A stretch of 64,000 nt of DNA from Gnetum montanum. Lineage: Eukaryota; Streptophyta; Gnetopsida; Gnetales; Gnetaceae. The notes below the pieces were generated by a model that ran no database searches, was not told where the DNA came from, and saw only the letters and a program-made list of their open reading frames with translations. The stretch covers positions 108,657 through 172,656 of the forward strand of contig MNCI01001909.1 of the NCBI GenBank assembly GCA_015680685.1. The letters are read 5' to 3'. Of the stretch, positions 24,779 to 37,203 are shown piece after piece. A program made the translations under genes and the position numbers. Every line of letters starts with the position of its first letter. Within the stretch, counting starts at the first letter, position 1.

Positions 24779-25656
24779 TGATGAGTCATAGATTAGTTGT
24801 GTCAACAAGGCCTCATCAACTAAGCACCATTCACAGGGCTACGTTGACTAGGCCTTGTCAACGTAGGGTCTGTTCCTGCCTATAAATACGTGTCAACTTG
24901 CTATGCTTAGGCATCATCTTATCATAGTTGTAGCAAAGCTCTTGCAGTTTTTTCATTCAAAAGTTAGAATATTTTCCCGGGTGCCTATAGCATGAGTCAT
25001 TGAGTGTATGGATCTTTATTCGAGCATTGTTGTACCTAAGCATGATAGTGTGTGCAGCAATAAAGATGAGATTCTTGATAAACCTTGCAGCATCCTAGAT
25101 AGCTTAAATATTTTATTCATGCATTTAATGTTTTTATTTATTTATTCAATGTTCCTCAGTAATTAATCTAATTAAGTAATTAAGCAAGATAAGCTAAATA
25201 GTGATTAAGTAAACACATAAGTACGACTACTTCAAGCATGTGTATGATGTTTGGTAATCCTAACAGTGCTTAACGCTTGGTAACCCAGCAGCATTATATG
25301 TGTTTAGAATGTGTACAGCAAGTGGGATTGAATACTTATGTTAGGAGTAGTTAAGTAATAGTTAGTCAATTAGATTAAAGTAGACATTAAATTACTTTAT
25401 TCTTTATCCCATTTATTTCAATTACCAAAATCATAAAACATAAAATGTTAAAAATCATGTGCATTAATTATAGTTAAACCATACCCTTGACCTTCACAAG
25501 TGTAGTTGGGAAGACAACGAATGTTCTCAATGCCTAGTTTACTTCTTAAAGAACTAGTGCATTGGAGAACTATAGAGTTCATGAAATTCAACTGAATCGC
25601 GCATGAACACTTTGTGATTTGTATGGTTGAGTGTAGAGGTACTTCAATGCTCATCA
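24779..25656 (+). mobile_element. 5' LTR of element D
   Basis: An 878-bp LTR, TGATGAGTCATAG...AATGCTCATCA. U3 carries GTTGACTAGGCC / GGCCTTGTCAAC words, including a near-perfect 22-bp palindrome at 24842-24863. TATA box TATAAATA at 24881-24888, then CAATAAAG near 25058. The downstream half resembles the LTRs of A, B and C. Confidence 0.9.
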
Positions 25657-25657
25657 T

Positions 25658-25676
25658 TGGAGCCATTACAGGGGAT
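25658..25676 (+). promoter_or_regulatory. Primer-binding site, element D
   Basis: TGGAGCCATTACAGGGGAT abuts the LTR. It matches the tRNA-Asp-type TGGCGCCGTTGCCGGGGAT with a few changes. Confidence 0.8.
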
Positions 25677-25827
25677 ACTTTTTATTTGAAACATGCACTA
25701 TCTAGGATTAATTAGCATCATTAACATCGTTGGACGAACCCTAAGGTCAACATTATTTTCACACATCATATAAGCACATATGCACACTGATAATTTTTTG
25801 GTTTGCAAAAATTCTTCTTCTCTTAAC

Positions 25828-27640
25828 TGTGACAATGCTAAACCATCGGCCCCTCGAGAATGCAAGGTGGTACATACTCATCCAGATGACTATGTGCCTA
25901 ATTTCACCTTCATCCTACATCAAGATAAACAACTATGATGGCATGAAATAGAAGGAAACACTTTAATGCCTCCTAATCAATTTGTGCCTATGATGCTACT
26001 TCAACCTCTTAAGAGGTCAGGCATCCATGATCTTCAAGAGGAGTACATTGTGCATAATTACAACTACCGAGACTACCATCCCACTAAAACACAACGTCAG
26101 AGAGATCAAGACTAGAAGAAGAAACATGAGTTTGTGAAGGGAAAATGGTTTACCAATCCCTTGTTCTTGCTTAGTCAAGATGACAATAATGACCCTCCCT
26201 TTGGGGGCTCTCAACATGAAAATTCTCCATCCCTTATTACTAGTGATGGGGGTGTGAACTTGAATCTACATTCCACTATCAACAAACAAAGTTCAGGTAG
26301 ATATGGTAATTAAGGTAAAAAAAAGCATCAAGATGGTAAGAAACCTAATAAAAATGTCCATGACAACCAAAGGGGAGTCAGTAGATACCATGGTGGTGGT
26401 AGTCCTCCTCCCTCTTCACCCTTTGCATCTACATCTTCTTCTTCCTCTTCTTCTAGTTTTGAAAAATGCTATAGAAGGAATAATCATGATGGAGGTGAAT
26501 AATGTGACAATAACACTGATCACCAAGCCCAAGATGAATGAAGTGGTAATAGGAAACATCATCAGTGATAATGAAATAATGATGATGATGACCTTTTACT
26601 AGCTATGTTAATATTGTATAGGCTATCAAAATTCCAACCATGCATGTGAGAGATAGTCGAATCAAGCACCTAGACATGACTAATATTCTAAGATTTGGTG
26701 AGGGATATAACACTAACCCACAAAACCATTTACAAGCCTTTCACAATGGTTTCACCTTACAAAACATAGGAAATCACTAGCAAAAATTAAAGCTATTTCT
26801 TAGGACACTCATCAGAAAAGCAAAAAGCTAGTATTGATCCTTGCAACCAAAATCTATTCATAAATGGAGTACCATGCTAGAACTATTCAATGATAAATAC
26901 CATACATACTCCAGAGTGTCTAATCTAAGAAGGTAAATCCAAGGTTGGAAACAGGGAATGCATGAAGCCTTGGATGCCATCATGGACAGATATTATTCTC
27001 TCTTACACCAATGTCCTAGCCATGTTTATTCTCAAAGGGAACAAATCCACCACATAATAGATGGGATCAGTGTAGAAACTAGAAGAACTCTTAGAATTTA
27101 TGCCCAAGGGAGATTTTCTAAATTGAAAGCTCATTAGATCTAAAGGGTGATTGAGTAGGAAGCAAAAGAAGAAGGTGATTTTCTAAAGATGAAAAGTGAA
27201 AAAGAATATAATAGGGATCTTTCCATCAAGAAATGGAGGTCCAATTTTGTGACCAGGAGAAGTCACCACTCAATGAGGTAGTAAATAGAAAAACCTTGCG
27301 CATCCAAAAATCTATTTCTAACATTTTGGTAAAGGTTGATAGACTATGACACTATTTCAATGAAAAATTCCAAACTACTATGAAGATTCCTAAAGAATCC
27401 AAAGAGCAGAATAGTGATTGCAACTACAGGAGGTGGAAAGAAGTTGAACGTGGCTACCAAAGAGGTAAGGGCAAAGTTGCTATAGTAAAAGAAGTTGTGG
27501 AGAAAGCCTTCAATGAGGATGTTGGATGTGACATTTGTCAATATGATCATCCTAAGGGATGTTTCCCTATGGTGTTACACTTATAAGAGTGTGGTATGTA
27601 TGCACTAAATCCTTGACTAGCATGGAGGCAAGTAGCCAAA
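25828..27640 (+). pseudogene. gag of element D
   Basis: Structural protein of the particle. The N-terminal block 'HTHPDDYVPNFTFILHQD' near 25880-25930 matches 'YTHPDEYVPYFTFILHQD' of element B. The retrotrans_gag core runs about 26640-27120 ('ILRFGEGYNTNPQNHLQAFH', 'WSTMLELFNDKYHTYSRVSN', 'ETRRTLRIYAQGRFSK'). The late block 'GCDICQYDHPKGCFPM' is at 27523-27570. There are many stops. The close match to gag of A, B and C shows the four elements are one clade. Confidence 0.85.
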
Positions 27641-28299
27641 TAATTACCTTACCCTCGAGGCAATCCAAGGCAATTCCACCAGCAACAACAAGCTTACTAT
27701 CCAAGCAAAGCTCCACCATAACTATATGAGCAATACTAGTAGTGTAAGCAACCACAAGCATGGGAAATGCCACCGTTGAGATAGTTGTACCCTTACAAGA
27801 AACCAAATCCATATAGGTACTATGTTTAACAACCCATTTCTCCAAACAGCTCAACTAGCCATGCCTCATTCCAACATCACTATTATCCCCCAAAGTACCA
27901 TCGAACTCATTCATCATCTACTCGAGAAAAACCCTCATATCCTTACCATCCTTCGCATCTATTTACACACATCCCTCTACCCTCAACCCAGTTACCTCCT
28001 ACTCCATCTATGTAGCAATAAATTCCCCCATAGTCACATTCTACCAGGTCTGTAAATTTACAATCAACCTTCTAGCCAAGTGGTTCAAACTATAGATCCA
28101 AGAAACAACCATTTTTCCAACCCAAAAATCCTCCCAAATCTTCACAACCTAATGTGATTAGTCACCCTATACCTCTAACATCCTCAACCTCTACATCAAA
28201 CACATTCGAGGGCCCTTCAAACCAAATGTCACCTCAAATCCACAATATGATGTTAACTCATGTTGTCTTCAATTGCATGAAGGCTAGAAACCTTTCCAT

Positions 28300-28410
28300 G
28301 AAGAGATCTAACCTCAGAAGTTCTCTTATTTACTTACATATCACTAGCTATGATTCATGCAAGGCTCTTCTTGATTCTAGTTTTAGTATCAATCTCATCT
28401 CCTATGACAT
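28300..28410 (+). pseudogene. Aspartic protease remnant, element D
   Basis: The stretch 'SCKALLDSSFSINLISYDM' matches the active-site region of Athila/gypsy proteases, which usually reads ALxDxGSSINx(I/M). The catalytic triplet appears as DSS rather than DSG or DLG, so it is eroded. It lies between gag and RT as expected. Confidence 0.6.
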
Positions 28411-28875
28411 GTAAAATCCTAAAACCTACCACCTCTCAAGAAGAGCAATATCCATTTTGAATTGGAAAACTAATCAATCACCGTCCCTTTGAAATTAGTG
28501 GAGGACATTGCGACTATAGTTTGTGGGTGGTCCTATCCTATTGATTTTCTAGTGATCAAGGTAGAAATTTGCAAAGGTGACTTCCCCATAATTATGGAAT
28601 GTGCATGGTTAAGCACTATTGATGTGCAAATGGACATCAAGGACCTCTCCTTGGAAATCTCCAAGGAGAACAAATTTGCATGACTCAAGAAGAAGCAAGC
28701 TCCATGAATCATGTACAATGATACTAGGTGTCATTGCATGTAGAAAATTTGATTCATTAAAAGTACATTCATTAAAGCATGCAATTAATGTGCACATGAA
28801 ACTGATATCCAAAGGTGCCTATACATAGTAGCCATCCAATGGCTAATAGCTAACTCTGATATAAACACACTATGC

Positions 28876-30060
28876 ATGAAACCTAATAAGAGCCTAACCT
28901 ATGCTTATGTCAACGGCATGAATGAACTTGAGCAAGTTCATCACCAACTCTTTAATAATGAAGTTGATGATACCTTTTGGGGAGAGTTGGAAATCCCTAA
29001 TAATTTCAAGCTAGAGCACCTAGAGTTCAAAACTCTACCAGAAAGCATGGAGTATGCACTTTTAAAAAATGGAAAGCCAATTATAATCAATGAAAATATT
29101 GCTCCAAAACAAAAAGATAAGCTATTGAAGATGGTTAATGAATGGTCAACAGCATTTTCTTGGTCATATCCTGAACTAACCGGAATTGATCCATAGATAT
29201 GCCAGCATCATATCTACACCAACCCAACCATGAAGCTAAGAAGGTAACTGCAGAGGTAGCTGAACCCCAAGTTGAAGCATATCATCAAAGAAGAAATAGA
29301 ATAACTCCTCAAGATAGGGTTCATCTATCCAATTATAGATAGTGAGTGGGTTATCCCACTTATTATTGTGCCAAAGAAAGGTGGTAAGTGGTGGGTTTGC
29401 ATCGACTTTAGGCTATTGAATATGGCAACATTTAAAGATCATTTTCCATTTCCATTTGTGGACCAAGTGTTGGACATGACATCTAGGCATTGCTATTATA
29501 GCTTCTTGGATGGTTATAGTGGCTATAACCAAATCCAAATTACACCAAAATATCAGGCCAAAACAACATTCATGAGTCCTTGGGGAACTTTTGCATATTG
29601 TAAGATGTCGTTTAGTTTATGCAATGCCCTTGCAACATTTCAACACTTGGTCCTTAGTATTTTTTAACAGCAGATTGGTAGCATGGTAGAAGCCTTTATG
29701 GATGACTTCTCTACCTATGGGGCTACATTTGAGCAAGCCCTAGATCACATTGAGCAAATACTAGAAATATTTGTTGAGGCAAACCTTAGGATCGATTGGT
29801 AGAAAAACCATTTAATGGTCCAAGAAGGCATAGTACTAGGGCATAGAATTACTCAGGTAGGGATTGAGGTAGAACCAGAAAGATAAGGGTCATCCAAGGA
29901 ATCACATGCCAACTAGGGATAGTCAAAGATGTTTGATCATTCCTTGGACACACTAGCTACTACCGGTAGTTTATAGAGAATTTCTCTAAGATTAAAAAGC
30001 CATTAGTTGAGCTTAAAAAGAAACATGCTTCATTCATCTAAACCAAGGAGTGCAAACATG
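28876..30060 (+). pseudogene. Reverse transcriptase of element D, Athila type
   Basis: It would copy element RNA to DNA. N-terminal 'FSWSYPELTGIDP' (29158-29195), then 'VIPLIIVPKKGGKWWVCIDF' (29352-29411), 'FPFPFVDQVLDM' (29448-29483), 'YSFLDGYSGYNQIQI' (29499-29543) and the active site FMDDF at 29695-29709, followed by 'EGIVLGHRI' near 29824-29850. FMDDFS.YG and EGIVLGH are characteristic of Athila rather than Tat or chromoviruses. The central part, 29368-29667, is still open for about 100 codons; stops interrupt it on both sides. Confidence 0.88.
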
Positions 30061-30119
30061 CATTCCAACAACTAAAGGAAAAACTCATAGAAACTCCAAT
30101 TCTACGAGCATCAAATTGG

Positions 30120-30480
30120 TCTAGAGCATTCCATATAATGACAGATGCATCTAATTATTCCCTGGATGATAAGAAACATTCATACTACATCCATTGCTCA
30201 AGCTAAAGCATTGTGAATGCATAGTTAAATTACACCATAACTAAGAAAGAACTAATGGCAGTGGTGTATGCTCTTGAAAAGTTCAAGCACTATGTGCTTG
30301 GCTATAAAGTATTTGTACACACAAATCATAGTGCCATCCACTTCATAATGAATAAACCAACAATGAACCCTTGTATCATATGCTGGCTTATGATCTTGCA
30401 AGAATTTGATCTCATAATGGTATATTGAAAAGGAACTAAGAATGTGGTTGCTGACCATCTCTCTCAGTTAAGATGGGATA
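30120..30480 (+). pseudogene. RNase H of element D
   Basis: Degrades RNA in the RNA-DNA hybrid. 'ITKKELMAVVYALEKFKHYV' at about 30239-30296 is the KEL.AVV.ALEKFR.YL motif of gypsy RNase H. 'HTNHSAIHFIM' near 30321 corresponds to the TDH.AL.YL region with the Asp changed to Asn. The end reads 'KGTKNVVADHLSQL' at 30430-30470. Several stops. Confidence 0.8.
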
Positions 30481-30639
30481 AAAAATAAGAGAAGAACCTT
30501 CTCTCTAATCAATTTCTAGATGAACTTCTCTTTATAGAAGTGATAAATGACCAAGTTCCCACCAAATGAAAATGGTATGATGGCATCATCACTTAGCTTC
30601 TTACTCAATAGATGCCATAAGATTTAGACTTTAGGAAAA

Positions 30640-31620
30640 AACAATAGTTTCTTCATCAAATTAAATACTTCATGGAAATCAATGAACACCTTTACAAGGT
30701 GTGCACCAATGGCCTAGTTCATTCATATGTCCCTAATATGAACCAATTTCATGTTCTTAATGATGCTCACAAAGGTCCTTGCAAAGGATAATATGTGGGG
30801 AGATGCACAATTATAAAAATCCTGATGGCAAGCTACTATTGGCCCACACTCTTTAGGGACATCCACCAATTTGTCCAATCCTATGAGTGCTATCAATGAG
30901 ATGGTGGGATGACTGCATGAATGGAGGGTCCCCAATAGTGGAATCAAGCACTAAAACCCTTTGACATATGGGGCATAGACTTCATGGATCCCATCATAGC
31001 CATGTTCAATGGAAAGGCATACATCATTGTAGTAATTGGTAGAAATAGCAACCATCACCACCTACACATCATCCACTGGTACTTGATTTGTATAACAACA
31101 TATTGTAAACATGTTTGGTATGCCACGTGCACTAATTTCTAACAATGGAATCCATTTTATAGGTGCCACCTTTTAGAAGCTAATGCAACACTTGGGGGTG
31201 GAACATAAATTAAAAACACCCTATCACCCTCGAGCCAATGGCCAAGTAGAAGTCACCAATAGGGAGATCACAAAGATCCTAACAAGGACTATAAGCAAAT
31301 ATAGGAGAGACTAGAGCACAAAACTCAATGATGCCCTTTAGGCCTACTGCTCCACATGGAAACTCTCCATAGGCTACTCTCCTATGAGCTGGTGTATGGA
31401 AAACTTCCAACACTTCTAGTCCAATCTAAGCTTCATACACTTTCAACAGCCTATGAATTGAACCTTGACTTAAGCCTAGCACAAAGAGAAAGATTTATCA
31501 ACCTAAATATAATAGATGAAAATCAATTGGTGGCCCTATCTTTGAATAAAGTGCATAATCCATATGGTAAGAAGTTCCATGAACATAGAATACAAAAAAT
31601 AAAATTTTAACTTGAAGAAA
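30640..31620 (+). pseudogene. Integrase of element D
   Basis: Inserts the DNA copy into the genome. The zinc-binding region ('HVLNDAHKGPCKG' near 30749, 'CYQ' near 30889) is degraded. The core shows the first Asp in 'FDIWGIDFMDP' (about 30961-30992), the second region as 'MPRALISNNGIHF' (about 31119-31157), where family members have SDGG, so the second catalytic Asp is Asn, and the Glu in 'NGQVEVTNREI' (about 31239-31271). The C-terminal 'ELNLDLSLAQRERFINLN' (31458-31510) is the Athila-type segment. Confidence 0.85.
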
Positions 31621-33497
31621 AGGTTCTCTACTAGAACCCCACACATGTATTCTAGAAAACAAAGTTCCAAACGTTATGGTAGGGACCTATACAATTGATG
31701 AAACCTTTCCCTCTAGGACCATGTTAATATACAAATCTAAGAGCCCATATAGAAAGTAGTTGATCAACCTCTAACAAGTGAAACCTTTCCTGCAACCAAG
31801 ATAATCCAATGCAACTACTACCTCATTGGATGAACAACCACACTCTATATTTTGCATCTCCTCCTTTCAACCCAGTCATGGGGGAGATGGCCATCCGTGC
31901 TAACCATACACAGCTCCTTCGCTTTTCACTTTTTGTTTTATACATTTTTGTTTTAAACTTTGTTGATTTTTTACCTATTTTTGATTTTTCATTCTATTGA
32001 TTTTCTCAATTTTTTTCGTACAACATCATTAGTATGTTTTATCTTTCTTTAATATTTTATAATTTCTTATATATTTTACTTTATTTTTGTGTGACTTTTC
32101 ATTATTTTCGCTAATCAAAATGCTTTATTACTGTAGGACATAATGTCAATGTTGCTATTTACTAATGGTGGTTATGCTTAATGTTTTGATTGTTAATGTC
32201 TGGTTTCAATTTTTGAATTCTAATGTCTAACAACTAAGCCATAGTTTATTTTTCATGGAATAGGTAGTGAGTCCACATCATCCACCCATCCACAAGCTCT
32301 ATGGTTTTCCTTATTTTGGAAGTTTGAGTTCCCTTTCATTAAATAAAATTTTAATAAATTTTTGACCTCAATAATTTTTAGAATTGGAGAGGATTCAAAG
32401 GTTTGCACAAGGTGTGACTTCAAGGAAACTTAATACTCTTTGTACTTTTCTACTTACTTGAGTGCTTGAGTGTTTTCATTGACTTCTTACTATTCTGTGT
32501 TGACCAATAATAGGAAGTTAAATAAAGTCTTTACATGGTGTGGTTCCATTTTTAAAAAAAACAACACATGATGTGAATTCAAAGCATACCCCTTAGACAA
32601 ATAAACAAGCTAAAATCACTAGTTATGGGACTAGAAAAACATGCTACCCATGCCTGAAGGTCCCCTCTAACTAAATTCCTCTCTCACTTCATGCTTTTCT
32701 TTTCTTCTCTTTATGGAAGAGTAATTGTTTTTTGGGAGCACTCTTGTGTCTTGAGGGGGTGGATCAGTCTTGGAGTGGCAATGCAAAGTTACTAAAAGTG
32801 GTTGGTTTTGATCTAGACTAAGGATGGATCTTCTCAAGTCATTTTAAACACAAACTCCACAAGGGACTCCTTATGACTGCAATTCAGGATTCCATCCCAC
32901 CTTCTCCATCATCCATCTATGCTGCCCGTGACTCACCTCACTTCCACTTTCTATGTTATGCTCGATGTCTTAGTTTGACGAGTTGGAATTCTTCGATAGA
33001 TTCTTTTTGGTTGCTCCTTAACTTTTCATAACCATTAATTGACTATGGGGCCCACGAACTCCTTAGTTAAGGTTATGCAAGAGCAAAAAGGGCATGTGCC
33101 TACTATGGGGAGGACCCACTTACATATCTCTTCATTTCAATAGTTAAGCTCTTTACCTTAGACATTGTTGCAATCATATCTTTCACATGCCCCATTGTGC
33201 ATCCAACTCTATTCTCCTTGAAATTTCATAAAACGTCATTCTCCAACCATGTTCTCAAATTTTCTAAATTTTCTAAGCTCCAACATCCTCTTCTACTATT
33301 TTCATCATGTTCATGGCCTTTTGGGCTTCCATTTGACTCCCATTTCACTTAGAAACTTGTTTTATTTTCAAAGTTTCCCAAAGTCAACAATGGTCAATAG
33401 CCGTGTTGACTAGGCCTAGTCAACACAACTGACCTCATTGACAGGGCCTCATTGACTAGGCCCCATTGATGCAAGGAAAAAAATCTATAAATACCGC
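31621..33497 (+). other. 3' noncoding region of element D after pol
   Basis: No gene. It carries CAGTCATGGGGGAGATGG at 31873-31890 and a CCCCTCTAACTAA block near 32665, both shared with elements A, B and C. Near the end there is a perfect 24-bp palindrome (33403-33426, half-site GTGTTGACTAGG) and a CTATAAATACC box just before the solo LTR. These last signals look like part of another U3, so an LTR fragment may start near 33400. Confidence 0.55.
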
Positions 33498-34537
33498 TGA
33501 TGAGAGCGGTTACTCTAATAATTAGAGTGGTTATTATTAGGGTAGTTACTCTAATTATTAGAGTGGTTATTATTAGAGCAATTACTCTAATTATTAGAGT
33601 GGTTATTATTAGATCAATTACTCTAATTATTAGAATGGTTATTATTAGAGTGGCAATTTCTCTAAATTAGAGTGGTAATTTCCCTAAAATTAGAGTGGCA
33701 GTTTCTCTCTAAAATTAGAGGGGTCGTTTCTCTAAAATTAGAATGACATTTTTTGTAATTATTAGAGTAGTTGCTCCCAAGCCTATAAATATAGTGCCCA
33801 GGTGCATAATAGGGGGTAGTTAAGAAGAATAAAGAAGAAGAATTCAGAAGAGGAAACCTTTTAGGAGTCAAGTAGCGAAACTCTAGCCAATTGCCCGTAG
33901 CAGGAGGTCTAAGTGTGGATGGATCTTTATTCGAGCATTGTATACCTGAGCACACCTTGTGTATGGCAATCAAGACGAGCTCTTGGATTCATCCTTGTAG
34001 CACTTGAGATTTTTTTTCTTACTCATTTTCTTTATTTTATTTTCTTCTGCATTTATTTTATTTTATTATTTTATTTTATTTTATGCACTTTAAATTTCTA
34101 TTATTAGCACACACAATACAATCACTTCGAGCATGCGTGTAACACTTGGTAACCCATTAACGATTAACGTTTGGTAATCTCAGTAGTGTTGCACTAGTTC
34201 AAGATGTGTACAGCAAGTGAGAATGGATACTAGTGTTAGGATTAGTTTAAAGCCTAGTTAATCAGTAGTTAAGTTAAATTAGTCACTTAGTTATCTCTCT
34301 CTCTCCTCCCTTATTAGCAGCAAGACATAAAAACATAAAAGCTATAAAAATCATATGCCTCAAGCTTACTTAACCATACAATCGTGACATACAAGTAAGT
34401 TTGGGAAGACAATGATCAACCAACTTGTCCTTGTTCCACAAAGGTGCATAGGCACTTAGTCCTTGGAATTCGACCAGATCGTACATGAAATGCTTGTATT
34501 CATATGGTTGAGCGTAGGGGTACCTCGCCACTCATCA
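33498..34537 (+). mobile_element. Solo LTR inside element D
   Basis: A 1,040-bp LTR starting TGATGAGAGCGG and ending CGCCACTCATCA. Flanks are ACCGC (33493-33497) and ATCGC (34538-34542), a TSD with one transition. U3 is an array of CTCTAATNATTAGAG palindromes at about 33512-33770, the TATA box is at 33784-33791 (TATAAATA), and CAATCAAGACG replaces the usual CAATAAAG. Downstream half as in the other TGATGAG LTRs. Confidence 0.85.
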
Positions 34538-34542
34538 ATCGC

Positions 34543-35300
34543 CAAGCACTTTAACATTTTTATCATTTTCTTCACAATAAGAGAGGAGCTTTTGCCATTT
34601 TTTAGAGCCCAAAACCTTCCAAAGCCCATAACTTCTTGATCGTTTGTCCAAATCACTCCATTTTTCAATCCTACAGGTACCAAAAGTAAGCTCTTAGTCA
34701 TGGGTGCTACAAACATTAAGGTTTCTAATGAGAATTTTTTGAAAATTTTCTAACTCCCTTCAAACGATTAATGAATACAATAATATTAAACCACTAATTT
34801 TTGAGAGTTTGACCCTTTCAACAACCTTTGGTATGACTATAATCACTTATTAACATTAAAATACAAATAAATTAATGATTAAAATTGATCAAATCAGCCA
34901 TAATCACAACTTAGCTAGGTGTAACTTTCCTAACAAGATAAGGTATCCCAATTATTTCATGTTATATAATAATTGCTAACTTGTGGTTATGTTATAATTA
35001 CATATGGCACCAAGACCAAAATAACCACAAGAGGGAGGACCATCTCAATAGAGGGAGAAATGACCTAGAGTTGGTAGGGGCTAGCAAGAATAAGCCGAGG
35101 AATAGGCAAAAGAAACCCATGCAATGGGACCTCTTTGAGAGGACCTGAGGTGGAATCTGTGTGATAGATCCTCAAGGAAGAGGTTGCATCAAAACAATCA
35201 TAGTGAGGAGAGGCACTATGACCTATATTGAGACTTGAAGTCACATTGACATAAGCCTACCTTGACATAATCATGCCCCTTGATGTTCAATGCTCAATTC
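34543..35300. other. Unassigned sequence after the solo LTR
   Basis: AT-rich with no recognised gene. The start (AAAGCCCATAACTTCTTGATCG) resembles LTR or UTR sequence. From about 35000 a charged Arg/Gly/Glu-rich translation appears but is broken. Confidence 0.35.
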
Positions 35301-35599
35301 TCTAGAAACTAAACTTAGGATCATTTTTAGAGCATGCTCTAATGGAGGTAAAGACACAGCTGCAAACCACTCGCATGTGGCCAATCATCACTTCTAGTGG
35401 CAAGTGGTACATGGGAAAGATGTACCTCTTTATGAATAAAAGTTCCATTTTGAGAATCAAGGACATTCAAGTGCCTTGCTCAGCTAAAGGCATCACCTAG
35501 GCTCTTTAGTTGCCTAATTCTGGAACACAATTAGTAGAGCTATCTACACAAACTAATCCATAGGCAAAAAAGAAGTAGACTTAGCGGTGTTACGAGGTT

Positions 35600-36960
35600 G
35601 ACCATAAGGATTTTGGTGTGCTCACATTGGCGGAGTGTGTATACATCAAGATAGTAATATATCACTATGACCTATCACCTCAATCTGATGGTGAGGCCCA
35701 GTAAGGTGATTGCCTTCTTCACCCAAGCATGTGCCGCTCTAAGCAAAAAATTTCTAATACACCTTCCATAATTAATCTAAATAGAAATAGAAAAACATTT
35801 TAAAGATAATGAACATGAAAGGAAAACCTTGCCCTTCCCTTGCCTTATTAGAAAACTTTACAAATGGGTAGGGATAGTCTCCTACACAAACAACACAATC
35901 AAGCATACTTCCATTGCCTCTTCATATGAAATGATGAAGGAAAAGATGCCTACCATGTCTACGGAAGAGAAGAAGAAACCACCACCTCCACCACTTACTT
36001 CAAAAACAATGCCTACGAAATGTTGATGCACAAAAATAACAGATGCAAGAATTCATCCATCAACAATAGGAGTAGCTAGCCAAAGCAAACATGGAATTGA
36101 GGAAATTGGTAGTGGAGAATCGTAATCTATCTATGGAGGAAGTTCATGCCTTATGCCAAAAATCTATCATTGAAATTGCCACCTGGAAAAATGAGGCTCT
36201 CAAATTTGAGAGAGTTAAGAATCACTACAAAGACCAACCTGGTCTATGGAAGGAGGTGAATGAGAAGCATATCCAAGTGGCCAAGACAAAAGTAAATAAG
36301 GCCCTTCAACAACTCTAACAAGGAAGAGAATTGTGGTAGTCTATTATTGATGGGATAGATACCTATAACAAAGTAGAGATCTGCAAGAAGGAGTTGCAAA
36401 TCAAAGAAATAACATAATACATGCAATTGGTCAATGTCCAATATGCAAATCTAGCAATGTTGACTACCAAACAATGGTGGTTAGAACTTGAAAAATAGGT
36501 GGCCAACTCATACTTGTTGTACGAGGCTAAGTTCAAGTATCCCAAGGATACCAAGCAAAAGCTTGAGATAGAAAATGCTAACCTTGAAATTCTCAAGGCA
36601 CGATTCACTAATCAACAATCAACTCTCGAGAACTTCACCAAGAGAATGAATGATTACTAGGAGCTACAAAATGCAATCAAGGCATTCGACATCAAGCACA
36701 AACAATTCACTGCTTGGTTCATCAATGCGAAGGAGCTATTCCCATTAGTTCCCTATCCTTGGATTGTAACCATTCTGGCCCACACTGGTGAAGCTACATG
36801 GACCATGCACAATCCCAAGAGTAAGGAGGAGAAAATGAAAGCATTGCTAGATGTTTTTTTTCTGTTGCCAAAAGTTGCAACAGTAGCTGGATAGCCACAA
36901 CAACCTCAATCGTTGCATGTGCCTGAAGCTAGAGAAGGTTTGTTAAATCCTTAAGAGCCT
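35600..36960 (+). pseudogene. Third ORF of element D, env-position protein
   Basis: Downstream of pol, where Athila elements carry an extra ORF once called env-like. The segment 'MVRPSKVIAFFTQACAAL' (about 35686-35740) to 'LPFPCLIRKLYKWVGI' (35830-35877) resembles the LPFPSLIT.LC...GV region of that plant-transposon protein. It is followed by 'EEKKKPPPPP' and a long charged, probably coiled-coil stretch (36091-36660), then 'FPLVPYPWIVTI' near 36739. A few stops and frame changes. I see no convincing signal peptide or membrane anchor, so an envelope role is not supported. Assignment is by position and one motif. Confidence 0.45.
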
Positions 36961-37203
36961 TCACCACTTAGGACCATGTGATCTTTTCAATTTTCTTCAT
37001 GCCATTAAAGGAGCTGTTGTCTGATTTTTGTTTGGTGTTAAAGTTTGTGTCGTGAACACCACAATTTGTAATTTTCTTGATCCATACACCCAGGCACTCA
37101 TTTTTCTCATGTAGTCTTGTTGTGTTATGTGCTAGTCAATAATCCCATACCTTCCTAATTTTGTAAAGAACTTAAGGATGAGTTATCATTTAGTGATGGG
37201 CTA
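36961..37203 (+). promoter_or_regulatory. 3' UTR and polypurine-type tract of element D
   Basis: Ends in AGGATGAGTTATCATTTAG then TGATGGGCTA directly before the LTR. The same words, AGGATGAGTTTTCATTTAG then TCATGGGGGTA, precede the 3' LTR of element B on its sense strand, so this is the decayed plus-strand primer. Confidence 0.65.

Noticed and set aside
33512-33770. Possible CRISPR-like array of palindromic repeats
   Set aside because: Repeats are short AT-rich palindromes with degenerate spacing inside a plant LTR; no conserved long repeat or unique spacers, and no cas genes.
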